38,272 nucleotides of DNA from Gordonia jinhuaensis (lineage in GTDB: Bacteria > Actinomycetota > Actinomycetes > Mycobacteriales > Mycobacteriaceae), in contig NZ_BMGC01000014.1 of NCBI RefSeq assembly GCF_014639795.1, positions 50,215-88,486 on the forward strand, written 5' to 3'. Under the pieces are notes generated by a model. That model saw only the letters and a program-made list of their open reading frames with translations. It was not told the origin of the DNA and searched no databases. This document shows positions 8,449-16,401 of the stretch, one piece after another. Each line of letters starts with the position of its first letter. Positions within the stretch are counted from its first letter, which is position 1. A program made the position numbers and the translations under genes.

Positions 8449-9225
8449 TCAGCGGGTGGTGTAACCCCCATTGGCGAACAGCGTCTGGCCGGTGATCCAG
8501 TGACCGTCGGTGGCCAGGAATGTCGCGATCGGGGCGATGTCGCGGATGTCGGTGAGCCGGTTGCCCATCGCCTGCGACTTGTGGAAGGCGACGCGCTCGG
8601 GCGTCTCCTGACCGTAGAAGAACGGGGTGTCCATCGGCCCCGGGGCGATGTTGTTGACCGAGATGCCGCGCTCGGCGAACTCCTTGGCCGCCGCGCGGGT
8701 GAAGTGCTCGACCGGCGCTTTGGCTCCGGCGTAGGTGGAGTAGCCGTCGGTGAAGGCCGCGAGCAGTGAGGTGACGATGGTGATCACGCTGCCGTTGTCG
8801 TTCAGGTGTTTACCTGCCTCGCTGATGAAGAAGTAGGCCGTCTTCGCGTTGATGTCGAACATCGAGTCGTACTCCTCCTCGGTGGTCTCGACGATCGGCT
8901 TGCGCAGCACCTTTCCGACGGTGTTGATCGCCACGTCGATGCTGCCCAGCACCGAGTCGACCTGCTCGAACATCGAGGCCACGTTCCTCGGCACGGTCAG
9001 ATCGCCCTGGATCAGCAGCGATCGCGCGCCGAGCTCCTCGACCGCGGCAGCGGTCTTCTCGGCGTCGTCGCGGGTCGCGTCGCTGTTGTAGTGGATGGCC
9101 ACGTTCGCGCCCAGCGCCGCGAGGTCGCGCGAGATGAGGCCACCGAGGTTCTTGGCGCCGGCGGCCACGAGTGCGTTCTTCCCCTCGAGTGCGCGGGTGG
9201 CGGTGGAGTCCTGTGCGAATGTCAT
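8449..9225 (-). CDS. SDR family oxidoreductase
   Basis: A 258-residue classical short-chain dehydrogenase/reductase. The N-terminal cofactor segment is ALVAAGAKNLGGLISRDLA, a slightly unusual glycine motif (AGAKNLGG) that resembles FabG/3-oxoacyl-reductase-like SDRs. NTVG follows at about 108, TSLLA carries the catalytic serine region and YAGAK is the Tyr-x-x-x-Lys active site. The C terminus ITGQTLFANGGY is typical. The substrate cannot be told from sequence. The start at 9225 follows AGGAAGGG at about 11 bases; the longer frame runs into the AT-rich promoter. It is divergent from a LysR regulator, which probably controls it. Confidence 0.9.
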   Translation of the reverse strand: MTFAQDSTATRALEGKNALVAAGAKNLGGLISRDLAALGANVAIHYNSDATRDDAEKTAAAVEELGARSLLIQGDLTVPRNVASMFEQVDSVLGSIDVAINTVGKVLRKPIVETTEEEYDSMFDINAKTAYFFISEAGKHLNDNGSVITIVTSLLAAFTDGYSTYAGAKAPVEHFTRAAAKEFAERGISVNNIAPGPMDTPFFYGQETPERVAFHKSQAMGNRLTDIRDIAPIATFLATDGHWITGQTLFANGGYTTR

Positions 9226-9291
9226 CGATCGAATCCCTTCCTGTCGGCTCCCCGGTGATCCGAGAATTGCCGTGTACTTCAGCGGATGACG

Positions 9292-9323
9292 TTCACGATA
9301 GGAACGGTTAAACACAAGAACAA
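9292..9323 (-). promoter_or_regulatory. Candidate SDR promoter with LysR-type motif
   Basis: On the minus strand TTGTTC (9318-9323) and TATCGT (9295-9300) are exactly 17 bases apart. A TTC-N7-GAA dyad (9292-9304), which fits the LysR T-N11-A rule, covers the -10 element. The intergenic stretch is clearly AT-richer than its surroundings. Confidence 0.35.
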
Positions 9324-9361
9324 TCGAATCTATCTGGATATACAACAACTAAGATTTGAGT

Positions 9362-10255
9362 ATGAACCCGGAGGACGCCCACGCACTCGACACCCGGCGG
9401 CTTGAGCAATTCGTCGCCGTCGCCGACGCGGGAACACTGGCAGTGGCCGCCGAGCGGTTGTTCATCACCCAGCAGGCACTCTCGACGGCGCTGCGCCAAC
9501 TCGAGCGTGAGGTCGGGGTGGCACTGTTCGACCGCTCGGGACGACGTCTGGTGCTCACTGCCGCGGGCCAGGAACTACTGGCCGGTGCCCGCCCACTCCT
9601 CACGGGATCGCGCGAGCTGGCCCGGGCGGTCCGCAGGCGAGCAGCCGGGACCCCGCCCGCCTTCGTCGTGGGCCATTCACCCGCACTCGCCGACCACGAG
9701 GTGTTCGCACTGCTCGAGACCGCGATCCGGCGACATCCCGACGCATCGGTCACCCTGACCCAGGTGTTCCCCGGTCGTTTCGTCGACGAACTCCTCTCGG
9801 GCAACCTGGATCTCGCGTTGCGCCGGGGGGTCGACACCCCAGCCGACCTCACCTCCGCGGTGATCGCCTACCAGCCACTGCGTGTCGCTTTTTCTTCGAA
9901 ACATCGTCTGGCTCAACGTGATCGGATCGCGGTGCGCGACCTGCGCGATGTGCCGGTAACCGTGTGGGCACCCGAACGCCACTCGTTCTACACCGACTTC
10001 CTCATCGCGCACTTCCGCCGCAACGGTGTGGAGCCACATCTACGGGTGAGCCGGGTTCAGGGTGCGCCGCCGGCCACCGCAGCACTGCTCGACGATGACA
10101 CCTGCGTCTTCGTGACCGACCCACCCGGCACGTGTTACGGCGGCCGAATCGTGGTGCGCGACTTCGACGATCCCCCGTTCTCCCCGGTGCAGGCGCTGTG
10201 GCTACCGCATACGGTGTCGGCGCTGCGCGCCGACATACTCAGCGCAGCACCCTAG
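9362..10255 (+). CDS. LysR family transcriptional regulator
   Basis: A 297-residue LysR-type regulator. The N-terminal winged helix-turn-helix is standard: LEQFVAVADAGTLAVAAERL, then TQQALSTALRQLEREVGVAL, with F-R-GR-L-LT-AG following. The effector domain begins near residue 92 (FVVGHSP) and contains HPDASVTLTQ and LSGNLDLALRRG, typical of the periplasmic-binding-like fold. The ATG at 9362 is preferred over a TTG two codons earlier. It is transcribed away from the SDR gene across a 136-base AT-rich gap, the usual arrangement of a LysR regulator and its target. Its TAG stop runs directly into the first copy of the intergenic repeat. Confidence 0.93.
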   Translation: MNPEDAHALDTRRLEQFVAVADAGTLAVAAERLFITQQALSTALRQLEREVGVALFDRSGRRLVLTAAGQELLAGARPLLTGSRELARAVRRRAAGTPPAFVVGHSPALADHEVFALLETAIRRHPDASVTLTQVFPGRFVDELLSGNLDLALRRGVDTPADLTSAVIAYQPLRVAFSSKHRLAQRDRIAVRDLRDVPVTVWAPERHSFYTDFLIAHFRRNGVEPHLRVSRVQGAPPATAALLDDDTCVFVTDPPGTCYGGRIVVRDFDDPPFSPVQALWLPHTVSALRADILSAAP

Positions 10256-10709
10256 AAGTGGTTGCGTGAGTGGGTGATTGCCACCGGCCAGAACTGGTTG
10301 CGTTGGCGAGAACTGGTTGCGTTGGTGGGAACTGGTCGCGTTTGCGAGAACTGGTCGCGGCGGCATAAACGCAACCAGTTTCCACACACGCACCCATTGC
10401 AAAGGCCGCGTCTACGCAAACTGGTCGCGTCTGTAGCGAAGAAGCAGACTACGCCGTCGAAAACTGTGGCTGCGTACGTGAGAACTGGTCGCGGCTGCGA
10501 GAACTGGTCGCGGCTGCGAGAACTGGTCGCGGCTGCAAGAACTGGGTGCGGCCGCACAAACGCAACCACTTTCCACAGACGCACCCATTGCAAAGGCCGC
10601 GTCTGCGAGAACTGGGTGCGGCTGCACAAACGCAACCAGTTCATCCGGCGCGGCGACGCAAACGCAACCAGTTCATCCGGCCCGACAACACCGCAAACGC
10701 AACCAGTTC
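10255..10709. repeat. Intergenic repeat array 1 (GAACTGGTYGCG family)
   Basis: Sixteen copies (exact or near) of GAACTGGTYGCG or its reverse complement fill the gap between the converging LysR and rplA genes. Forward copies start at 10255, 10291, 10310, 10329, 10348, 10418, 10482, 10501, 10520, 10539 and 10609; reverse copies at 10370, 10561, 10631, 10663 and 10698. Two runs have an exact 19-base period. Two 60-bp core modules (10370-10429 and 10561-10620) have a reverse copy, then CATTGCAAAGG 25 bases from the module start, then a forward copy 23 bases later. The modules lie inside a 63-bp direct repeat (10367-10429 and 10558-10620) with 7 mismatches. Open frames across it are artefacts of the repeats. 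Confidence 0.9.
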
Positions 10710-10749
10710 CCCCCGCACCCACACCACACCACAACCCCACACATGACAA

Positions 10750-10778
10750 ACACCCCCTGACCATCGGTCAGGGGGTGT
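10750..10778 (-). terminator. Terminator of the secE-nusG-rplKA operon
   Basis: A perfect 13-bp stem ACACCCCCTGACC (10750-10762) with a three-base loop and complement at 10766-10778. On the minus strand it is followed by TTTGTC. It lies 39 bases beyond the rplA stop and separates rplA from the repeat array. Confidence 0.88.
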
Positions 10779-10817
10779 CGTCGAGCAGTAGCGCTACTGC
10801 CGGTCACGCACAGGCGA

Positions 10818-11534
10818 TCAGGCCTGCGCCTCCTCGGCGTAGTTGCGGGTCACCGCCGGATCCACCGGGATGCCCGGTCCGGTGGTGGTGCTCACGGTGA
10901 CCTTCTTCAGGTAGCGGCCCTTGGCAGCCGACGGCTTGGCGCGCAGGATCTCCTCCAGAGCAGCGCCGTAGTTCTCGGCGAGCTGCTTGGGCTCGAACGA
11001 CGCCTTGCCGATCACGAAGTGCAGGTTGGCTGCCTTGTCGACGCGGAAGTTGATCTTGCCGCCCTTGATGTCGTTGACGGCCTTGGTGACATCGGTGGTC
11101 ACGGTGCCGGTCTTCGGGTTCGGCATCAGGCCGCGCGGTCCGAGGATGCGCGCGATGCGGCCGACCTTGGCCATCTGATCGGGGGTGGCGATCGCGGCGT
11201 CGAAGTCCAGGAAACCGTCCTGGATCTTGGCGATCAGATCCTCCGAGCCCACCTCGTCGGCGCCTGCGGCCTCGGCCTCGGCGGCCTTGTCGCCGGCGGC
11301 GAACACGATCACGCGGGCGGTCTTACCAGTGCCGTTGGGCAGGTTGACGGTGCCGCGAACCATCTGGTCGGCCTTGCGGGGATCGACACCGAGACGGATG
11401 GCGACCTCGACGGTGGCGTCGAACTTCTCCGACGACGTGTCCTTGGCCAGCTTCACAGCCTCCAGCGGGCTGTAGAGCGACGTCTTGTCGATCTTGGCAG
11501 AGGCCGCTTCGTAGGCCTTGCTCTTCTTGCTCAT
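10818..11534 (-). CDS. rplA: 50S ribosomal protein L1
   Basis: A 238-residue L1, which forms the mobile L1 stalk of the large subunit guiding tRNA release, and in many bacteria represses its own operon. The conserved segments are present: [39 protein letters not shown] (the family signature) and [20 protein letters not shown]. The start at 11534 is preceded by GGAAAGAG. It is the last gene of the operon, followed by a strong hairpin. It is 118 bases from rplK, within the same transcription unit. Confidence 0.98.
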   Translation of the reverse strand: MSKKSKAYEAASAKIDKTSLYSPLEAVKLAKDTSSEKFDATVEVAIRLGVDPRKADQMVRGTVNLPNGTGKTARVIVFAAGDKAAEAEAAGADEVGSEDLIAKIQDGFLDFDAAIATPDQMAKVGRIARILGPRGLMPNPKTGTVTTDVTKAVNDIKGGKINFRVDKAANLHFVIGKASFEPKQLAENYGAALEEILRAKPSAAKGRYLKKVTVSTTTGPGIPVDPAVTRNYAEEAQA

Positions 11535-11652
11535 ATGCTCTTTCCTTGCTCCGCTCTCCGGAATCGGATGCGGGTTGGTGGTTGCGGACCGAGCCGGTCC
11601 TCCCACGCGTTCTCGTGAGTTCGATCAACCCCTGGTGAGGGGTGCGGCCGTA

Positions 11653-12087
11653 TCAGCCCTCGACGGTGATACCCATCGACCGTGCGGTACCGGCGATGAT
11701 CTTCGCGGCCTGGTCGATGTCGTTGGCGTTGAGGTCCTCGGCCTTGGTCTTGGCGATCTCGCGGACCTGGTCCATCGAGACCTTGCCGACCTTGTTCACA
11801 TGCGGCTCTCCCGAGCCCTTCTGCAGACCGGCAGCCTTGAGCAGCAGCTTGGCGGCAGGCGGGGTCTTCAACTTGAAGTCGAAGGAACGGTCTTCGTAAA
11901 CGAAGATCTCCACCGGCACCACGTTGCCACGCTGCGACTCGGTCGCGGCGTTGTAGGCCTTGCAGAACTCCATGATGTTCACGCCGTGCTGACCGAGCGC
12001 CGGACCCACGGGCGGTGCAGGGTTGGCCTGCCCGGCCTGGATCTGGAGCTTGATGATGCCGGCGAGCTTCTTCTTCTTGGGGGGCAT
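11653..12087 (-). CDS. rplK: 50S ribosomal protein L11
   Basis: A 144-residue L11, which binds the GTPase-associated centre of 23S rRNA and takes part in factor binding and the stringent response. The N-terminal domain contains [20 protein letters not shown], with the proline-rich segment typical of L11, and [12 protein letters not shown]. The C-terminal RNA-binding domain contains [14 protein letters not shown] and a [16 protein letters not shown] stretch. The ATG start has GGAAG upstream. It lies between nusG and rplA in the conserved order. Confidence 0.98.
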
Positions 12088-12175
12088 CTCTGATTGCTTC
12101 CTTTGGGTTTCTTACTGGCTCCGCGTCGCTGGAACGCGGAAGTTTAAAACGCGCGAACGCTGGATCGAATTCCGC

Positions 12176-13030
12176 TCAGATCTTCTCGACCTGATTGAAG
12201 CCGAGCTCGACCGGTGTCTCACGACCGAAGATCGACACCAGGACCTTGACCTTGCGCTGTTCGGCGTTGACCTCGGAGATCGAGGCCGGCAGCGTCGCGA
12301 ACGGGCCGTCCATGACGGTGACCGACTCGCCGACCTCGAAGTCGACCTCGACACCTGCGGCGGCGGCAGCAGCCTCCACGCCCTCGGCGCCGGCACCGGA
12401 CTTGCCCGACACGGTCTTCTTGGTCTCGACCTTGGGGGCGAGGAACTTGACGACCTCGTTGAGGCTCAGCGGCGACGGCTGGCTGGTGCGGCCCACGAAC
12501 CCGGTGACGCCCGGGGTGTTGCGCACCGCGCCCCACGACTCGTCGTTGAGATCCATGCGCACGAGGATGTAGCCGGGCAGGACCTTACGGTTGACCTTCT
12601 TGGGCTGGCCGTTCTTGATCTCGGTGACCTCTTCGGTGGGCACCTCCACCTGGAAGATGTAGTCACCCACGTCGAGGTTCTGCACACGCGTCTCGAGATT
12701 GGCCTTGACCTTGTTCTCGTAGCCGGCGTAGCTGTGGATCACATACCAGTCGCCCGGCGCACGCCGCAGTTCACGCTTGAGCTTGGCGACGGGATCCTCT
12801 TCTTCCGCCTCGGCGTCGGCAGGTGCCTCGCCAGCGGTCTGGGACTCGGCGGCCTCGGAATCAGAGTCGACCTCGGGCGCGTCGGCGTCGGGGGTCTCGT
12901 CGGTGTCAGTCGCCTCGGTGTCCACGTCGTCGGCAGGGGCCTCGAGGGCAGCCTCCACCGTCTCGTCGGCGGACGTCTCGACGGCGTCTGCCTCGGCGGT
13001 GATGTCCGCGTCGTTCTCGGGGGTGCTCAC
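12176..13030 (-). CDS. nusG: Transcription termination/antitermination factor NusG
   Basis: A 284-residue NusG, which binds the RNA polymerase clamp and couples transcription to Rho or the ribosome. The NGN domain starts near residue 95 ([20 protein letters not shown]) and includes [11 protein letters not shown] and TPGVTGFVG. The C-terminal KOW domain includes [20 protein letters not shown] and [11 protein letters not shown]. The first 85 residues are a highly acidic, Ala/Asp/Glu/Thr-rich extension with no fold apparent, making the protein longer than the roughly 180-residue enterobacterial form; extended N termini are usual in actinobacteria. GTG start with GGAG nine bases upstream. Another low-complexity Ala/Gly stretch separates the NGN and KOW domains. 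Confidence 0.97.
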   Translation of the reverse strand: MSTPENDADITAEADAVETSADETVEAALEAPADDVDTEATDTDETPDADAPEVDSDSEAAESQTAGEAPADAEAEEEDPVAKLKRELRRAPGDWYVIHSYAGYENKVKANLETRVQNLDVGDYIFQVEVPTEEVTEIKNGQPKKVNRKVLPGYILVRMDLNDESWGAVRNTPGVTGFVGRTSQPSPLSLNEVVKFLAPKVETKKTVSGKSGAGAEGVEAAAAAAGVEVDFEVGESVTVMDGPFATLPASISEVNAEQRKVKVLVSIFGRETPVELGFNQVEKI

Positions 13031-13099
13031 TGCGCCCAGCTCCTCTTTCTTCGTGGTCCGGTCGGTTCTCGTGCTGCCGGTTGGTGTCCTCGTGCTACC

Positions 13100-13555
13100 T
13101 CAGCCGAGGATCCACAGCACGAGTTTGGCGAACCCGAGATCCAGCCCCGCCACGAAAGCGGTGAACACCACCACGAAGATCAGCACCACCAGGGTGTACT
13201 GGATCACTTCGCGACGGGTCGGCCAGATGACCTTCTTGAGTTCGTCCACGACCTGCGTCAGGAACAACCAGATCCGCTTGAACGGATTGTGGTCGCCTTC
13301 GGCAACCCGCTTCTGCTTTTTTCTCTTCTCTGCGTTCTCACCCTCACTGAGGTCGACACCGGCAACGGTGTCGGTGTCCCGCTCGAGGGTGGCGGTCGAA
13401 CGCTTGCCCCGGGGAGCGTTGCGCTTACCCGAAGGGCGCAGCTCCTCGTCGTCGGTCACGGCATCGAGAGAGTCGGCGTCGGCGTCACCCTGAGCTCCGT
13501 CGGCACCGTTCACCGAGGCGCCCTTGGCGCGGGCAGCCCTGTCGCGATCACTCAC
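13100..13555 (-). CDS. secE: Preprotein translocase subunit SecE
   Basis: A 151-residue SecE, an essential subunit of the SecYEG protein channel in the cytoplasmic membrane. The family core is at the C terminus: FLTQVVDELKKVIWPTRREV is the conserved cytoplasmic amphipathic helix, followed by a single membrane helix (YTLVVLIFVVVFTAFVAGLD) and a short tail. The first 80 residues are a charged, probably disordered extension longer than in most bacteria. GTG start with GAGGG upstream. The order tRNA-Trp, secE, nusG, rplK, rplA is the classical one. Confidence 0.96.
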   Translation of the reverse strand: MSDRDRAARAKGASVNGADGAQGDADADSLDAVTDDEELRPSGKRNAPRGKRSTATLERDTDTVAGVDLSEGENAEKRKKQKRVAEGDHNPFKRIWLFLTQVVDELKKVIWPTRREVIQYTLVVLIFVVVFTAFVAGLDLGFAKLVLWILG

Positions 13556-13656
13556 GTTGTCCCTCTCGTCGTCCGTGCCCTGGCCGGTGCGACCCGGACC
13601 ACAGAAAATACCGGCCGGGTCACTCCGGACGCCTGGCGACGACCGGGAGCCAAGGG

Positions 13657-13729
<73 letters not shown>

Positions 13730-13963
13730 TTGGTGCCGCCCACCCCGCGACCAGCGGTTCGGGACTACGGCGGCCCCTGTCCGTCCCTTTCATGATCAAC
13801 GCGCCACCCTCAGGGCAGCGCGTAGTGTCAAGAAACAGACAGTTCAGTGTACGTCACCACCCCGGCCAAAAACCAAACCGGCAGGTGAACCACTACGCAC
13901 ATGCGGTGCTGACCTGCGAACACAGTGCTTGCGGGCCGCGAAGCCCGCTCCCACCGGCGATCG

Positions 13964-15025
13964 TCAGGAGAACTGCACACCCACTGTCGCGCGACCGAAG
14001 ATCTTGCGCTCGCCCTGTTTGGCGACGATGGCGATCACCCCGCGGCGCGTGTCCGGATCGAGCGACTTGATCTTGGCGGTGAAATCCACATTCGCCGAGC
14101 CGTCTGCGGGCACATACACCGGGCTGGTGAAGCGCACGTTGTACTCGTAGATCGCCGCGGGGTCCTTGATGAACTCCCCGACGAAACTCGCGCCGAGGCC
14201 CATGCTCTGCATGCCGTGCGCGATGACATCGTCGAGTCCGGCCACCTTGGCCACCTCATCGGAGAAGTGGATCGGATTCGGGTCACCCGCCACGCCGGCG
14301 TAATTCACCAGGTTGCCTCGTGTGAGCGTGAACGTCTTCGACGGCAGCTCCTGACCCACCTCGAGACCGTCGAACGAGATCGCACCATAGGGCTTGGGCG
14401 CGACCACCGGATCGGGCAGTTCGTAGCGCGCCGGGTCGGGGGCCACGGTCGGCTCGAACTCCGCGAGCGCGGGCGCCTTCATCATCACGTGGTCGATCGA
14501 GCTGATCAGAGCCGGGTCGACCTCCATCGACGGCCGCGCGACCAGGCCGGTCCAGGTGGTCATCACCGGGTCGCCGTGCTGATCCCAGATCACGTTCTTG
14601 GTCACCATCACGTCGTTGCCGGCGACCTGGCGGAACGAGTCGAGCGATACGTCGCAGATCAGCCGCGCACCCACCTTCAACGGCTGGTGGAACACCAGAC
14701 GCTGGTCGGTCTGCAGGATCTGCCAGATGTCGTAGCCGGTGATCACATCGGAGAACAGTCGCCGCTGTGCGACGATCCCGAGCACGGAGACGTAGGTCGG
14801 TGCGGCGACCAGCGTGTCATGTCCGAGGGCCCGGGCCGCGGCCTCGTCCCAGTGGATCGGGTTGCCGTCCTGCACCGCCTGCGCATGCTTGCGCACCTCT
14901 TCGCGGGCGATCTCGTAGTAGTCGTCGACCGTGTAGGTGTAGCCCACCAGCTTCTTGGTCTTCTCCGAGACGCTCTCTGCCGTGATCTCGGCCGTGTCCT
15001 CGTTCACCGATGTCCCCTCGCTCAC
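13964..15025 (-). CDS. hadAB: Fused (3R)-hydroxyacyl-ACP dehydratase HadA/HadB
   Basis: A 353-residue two-domain hot-dog dehydratase. It performs the dehydration step of the FAS-II system that elongates mycolic acid precursors. The N-terminal half (about 25-170) is HadA-like, with a QAVQDGNPIHWDE segment and LVAAPTYVSVLG. The C-terminal half (about 205-350) is HadB/MaoC-like, with the hydratase motif DPNPIHFSDEVAK followed by DDVIAHGMQSMG, whose Asp and His are the catalytic pair. In M. tuberculosis hadA, hadB and hadC are separate genes at this locus; here A and B are one polypeptide and no hadC follows. The GTG at 15025 has AGGAGGG about nine bases upstream and is preferred over an ATG 18 codons earlier. 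Confidence 0.9.
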   Translation of the reverse strand: MSEGTSVNEDTAEITAESVSEKTKKLVGYTYTVDDYYEIAREEVRKHAQAVQDGNPIHWDEAAARALGHDTLVAAPTYVSVLGIVAQRRLFSDVITGYDIWQILQTDQRLVFHQPLKVGARLICDVSLDSFRQVAGNDVMVTKNVIWDQHGDPVMTTWTGLVARPSMEVDPALISSIDHVMMKAPALAEFEPTVAPDPARYELPDPVVAPKPYGAISFDGLEVGQELPSKTFTLTRGNLVNYAGVAGDPNPIHFSDEVAKVAGLDDVIAHGMQSMGLGASFVGEFIKDPAAIYEYNVRFTSPVYVPADGSANVDFTAKIKSLDPDTRRGVIAIVAKQGERKIFGRATVGVQFS

Positions 15026-15162
15026 CGAGCCACTCCCTCCTGCGGCGCCGTGGCGGTCACACCGCCGGCTGCGCGTCATCCCGATCGACGACCCGGCGCG
15101 GCTGCTTCGCGGGGTCGACGGCGATCAATCCGTGAGAACGGGCTGTCCACGGACACAAACGA

Positions 15163-15194
15163 GAAGAGGGGGTACCTTTCGGCACCCCCTCTTC
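15163..15194 (-). terminator. Terminator downstream of rpmG
   Basis: An 11-bp perfect stem, GAAGAGGGGGT (15163-15173) with its complement at 15184-15194 and a 10-base loop, followed on the minus strand by TCGTTTGTG. It lies between rpmG and hadAB and probably ends the tRNA-rpmG transcript. Confidence 0.8.
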
Positions 15195-15381
15195 GTCACG
15201 GCGGATATGCGCCGCCGCGTAGAACTCTCTTCACATCCGTCGCCACGGTGTGCCCCGGCGATTGTCGCACCGTCGCGCACCGATTTCTCGCGAGCCACTA
15301 CGGCTCAGCGTGGAAAACCGGCGATCGCGCCGCGAACACCCAATCGATGCGGCACCCGGAACCATCCGGGGAAGCCTGCGG

Positions 15382-15549
15382 TCAGCGGGCCTCTTTGTGG
15401 TTCTGGTGCTTCCCGCAATTCGGGCAGAACTTGCGCAGCTCGAGGCGATCGGGATCGTTGCGGCGGTTCTTCTTGGTGATGTAGTTGCGGTGCTTGCACA
15501 CCTCGCACGCCAAGGTGATCTTGGGGCGAACGTCTGTCGAGGAGGCCAC
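15382..15549 (-). CDS. rpmG: 50S ribosomal protein L33
   Basis: A 55-residue L33, too short to stand out as an open frame but clear in translation. It starts with GTG ([10 protein letters not shown]) and contains [20 protein letters not shown], then [14 protein letters not shown] and the tail QNHKEAR. The two Cys-x-x-Cys pairs (CEVC, CPNC) make it the zinc-binding form of L33, as opposed to the cysteine-free form induced under zinc limitation. It is located downstream of three tRNAs and upstream of hadAB, as for rpmG2 in mycobacteria. A weak AAGAAG lies before the start. Confidence 0.95.
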   Translation of the reverse strand: MASSTDVRPKITLACEVCKHRNYITKKNRRNDPDRLELRKFCPNCGKHQNHKEAR

Positions 15550-15655
15550 TGTCGTCTTCTTTCGGGTGGTTCGGGTGAGCCTGCCCGCGCGGAGAAGAAC
15601 TTCCTCCGGTACGGCGGCCCGTCTGCGTGGGTCGAAACCTCGCGGCTCCGATGTG

Positions 15656-15729
15656 TAGCGGTGGAGGGACTCGATCCCTCGACCTCACGATTATGAGTCG
15701 TGCGCTCTAACCAGCTGAGCTACACCGCC
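15656..15729 (-). tRNA. tRNA-Met (CAT)
   Basis: A 74-nt cloverleaf: acceptor GGCGGTG against CACCGCT (terminal G-U pair), D-arm TAGCTCAGCTGGTTAGAGC, anticodon loop CTCATAA with anticodon CAT, and T-arm GAGGG-ATCGAGT-CCCTC. The paired first acceptor base and overall shape suggest elongator methionine rather than initiator, but a lysidine-modified isoleucine tRNA cannot be excluded by eye. The 3' CCA is not encoded. Confidence 0.93.
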
Positions 15730-15753
15730 AGAGTGGACTGGTTTCGTCCAGCG

Positions 15754-15826
15754 AGCCCCCTGACGGAATCGAACCGTCGACCTTTTCCTTACCATGGAAA
15801 CGCTCTACCGACTGAGCTAAGGGGGC
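15754..15826 (-). tRNA. tRNA-Thr (GGT)
   Basis: A 73-nt cloverleaf: acceptor GCCCCCT against AGGGGGC, D-arm TAGCTCAGTCGGTAGAGC, anticodon stem TTTCC/GGAAA around loop ATGGTAA with anticodon GGT, and T-arm GACGGTTCGATTCCGTC. The discriminator base is U and CCA is not encoded. It is 24 bases upstream of tRNA-Met. Confidence 0.95.
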
Positions 15827-15978
15827 GTGCCCGCTCCGGTACTACCCGGCGCGAGAGCCTTAACGAGGTTACACATCCCGGCTCCGCAGCACCAAATCGC
15901 GTGCTCACCGCGTTGTCGACCCCGTCAGATGAACCCGGCCCCGACCGCTTTCATGCAGGTCGAGACCGGTTTTACATC

Positions 15979-16062
15979 TGGTGGCAGGTATAGGATTCGA
16001 ACCTATGTAGCTTGCGCGACGGATTTACAGTCCGCTCCCTTTGGCCGCTCGGGCAACCTGCC
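15979..16062 (-). tRNA. tRNA-Tyr (GTA)
   Basis: A class II tRNA with acceptor GGCAGGT against ACCTGCC, anticodon loop CTGTAAA giving GTA, a long variable arm (CGCGCAAGC region) and T-arm ATAGGTTCGAATCCTAT. The 3' CCA is encoded at 15979-15981, unlike the other tRNAs here. It is the first member of the tRNA-Tyr, -Thr, -Met, rpmG series. Confidence 0.95.
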
Positions 16063-16401
16063 GTGCCGCTCACATCGCCGTTCCCGGCGGCGGTTGAGCA
16101 ACGCCGGAAAGAATACAACGAAGGTGTCGCAACAACGAAAACGGCTGGTCAGGGCCCCGAAATCGAGGCATCGAGGGCCATCGACGCCGTCGGGGTGGCA
16201 CCGGTGTGTCACGTCACATCCCTTCCGAATCGGGCGGCCTTCGCGAAATGCTGGGAGTTTCGTCGCCTGCCGTGGCGGAGCCGTCGCAGCCACGCAGACA
16301 GACAGCACACGGATCACGGGTGACAGACCACGGACATAGCCCACGGGCCACGGACACAGAGGACGCCCGGGCACAGGGCCCGCGCACCAGAGAAGGGCGA
16401 G
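16063..16401. other. Divergent gap between tRNA-Tyr and MFS gene
   Basis: About 340 bases without a supportable gene. It should hold the promoters of the tRNA operon (minus) and the MFS gene (plus). The part nearest the MFS gene has short imperfect repeats around CCACGGACA (16331 and 16349). I see no clear -35/-10 pair. Confidence 0.5.

Noticed and set aside
10255-10709. CRISPR array
   Set aside because: Units are only 12-19 bases, occur in both orientations, and the intervening sequences are short and themselves similar. No cas genes are present.
10252-10900. Open frames of 170-212 residues over repeat array 1
   Set aside because: They are translations of the repeats (recurring RNQF, ENWSR, ELVA), run into rplA on the other strand and have no ribosome binding site.
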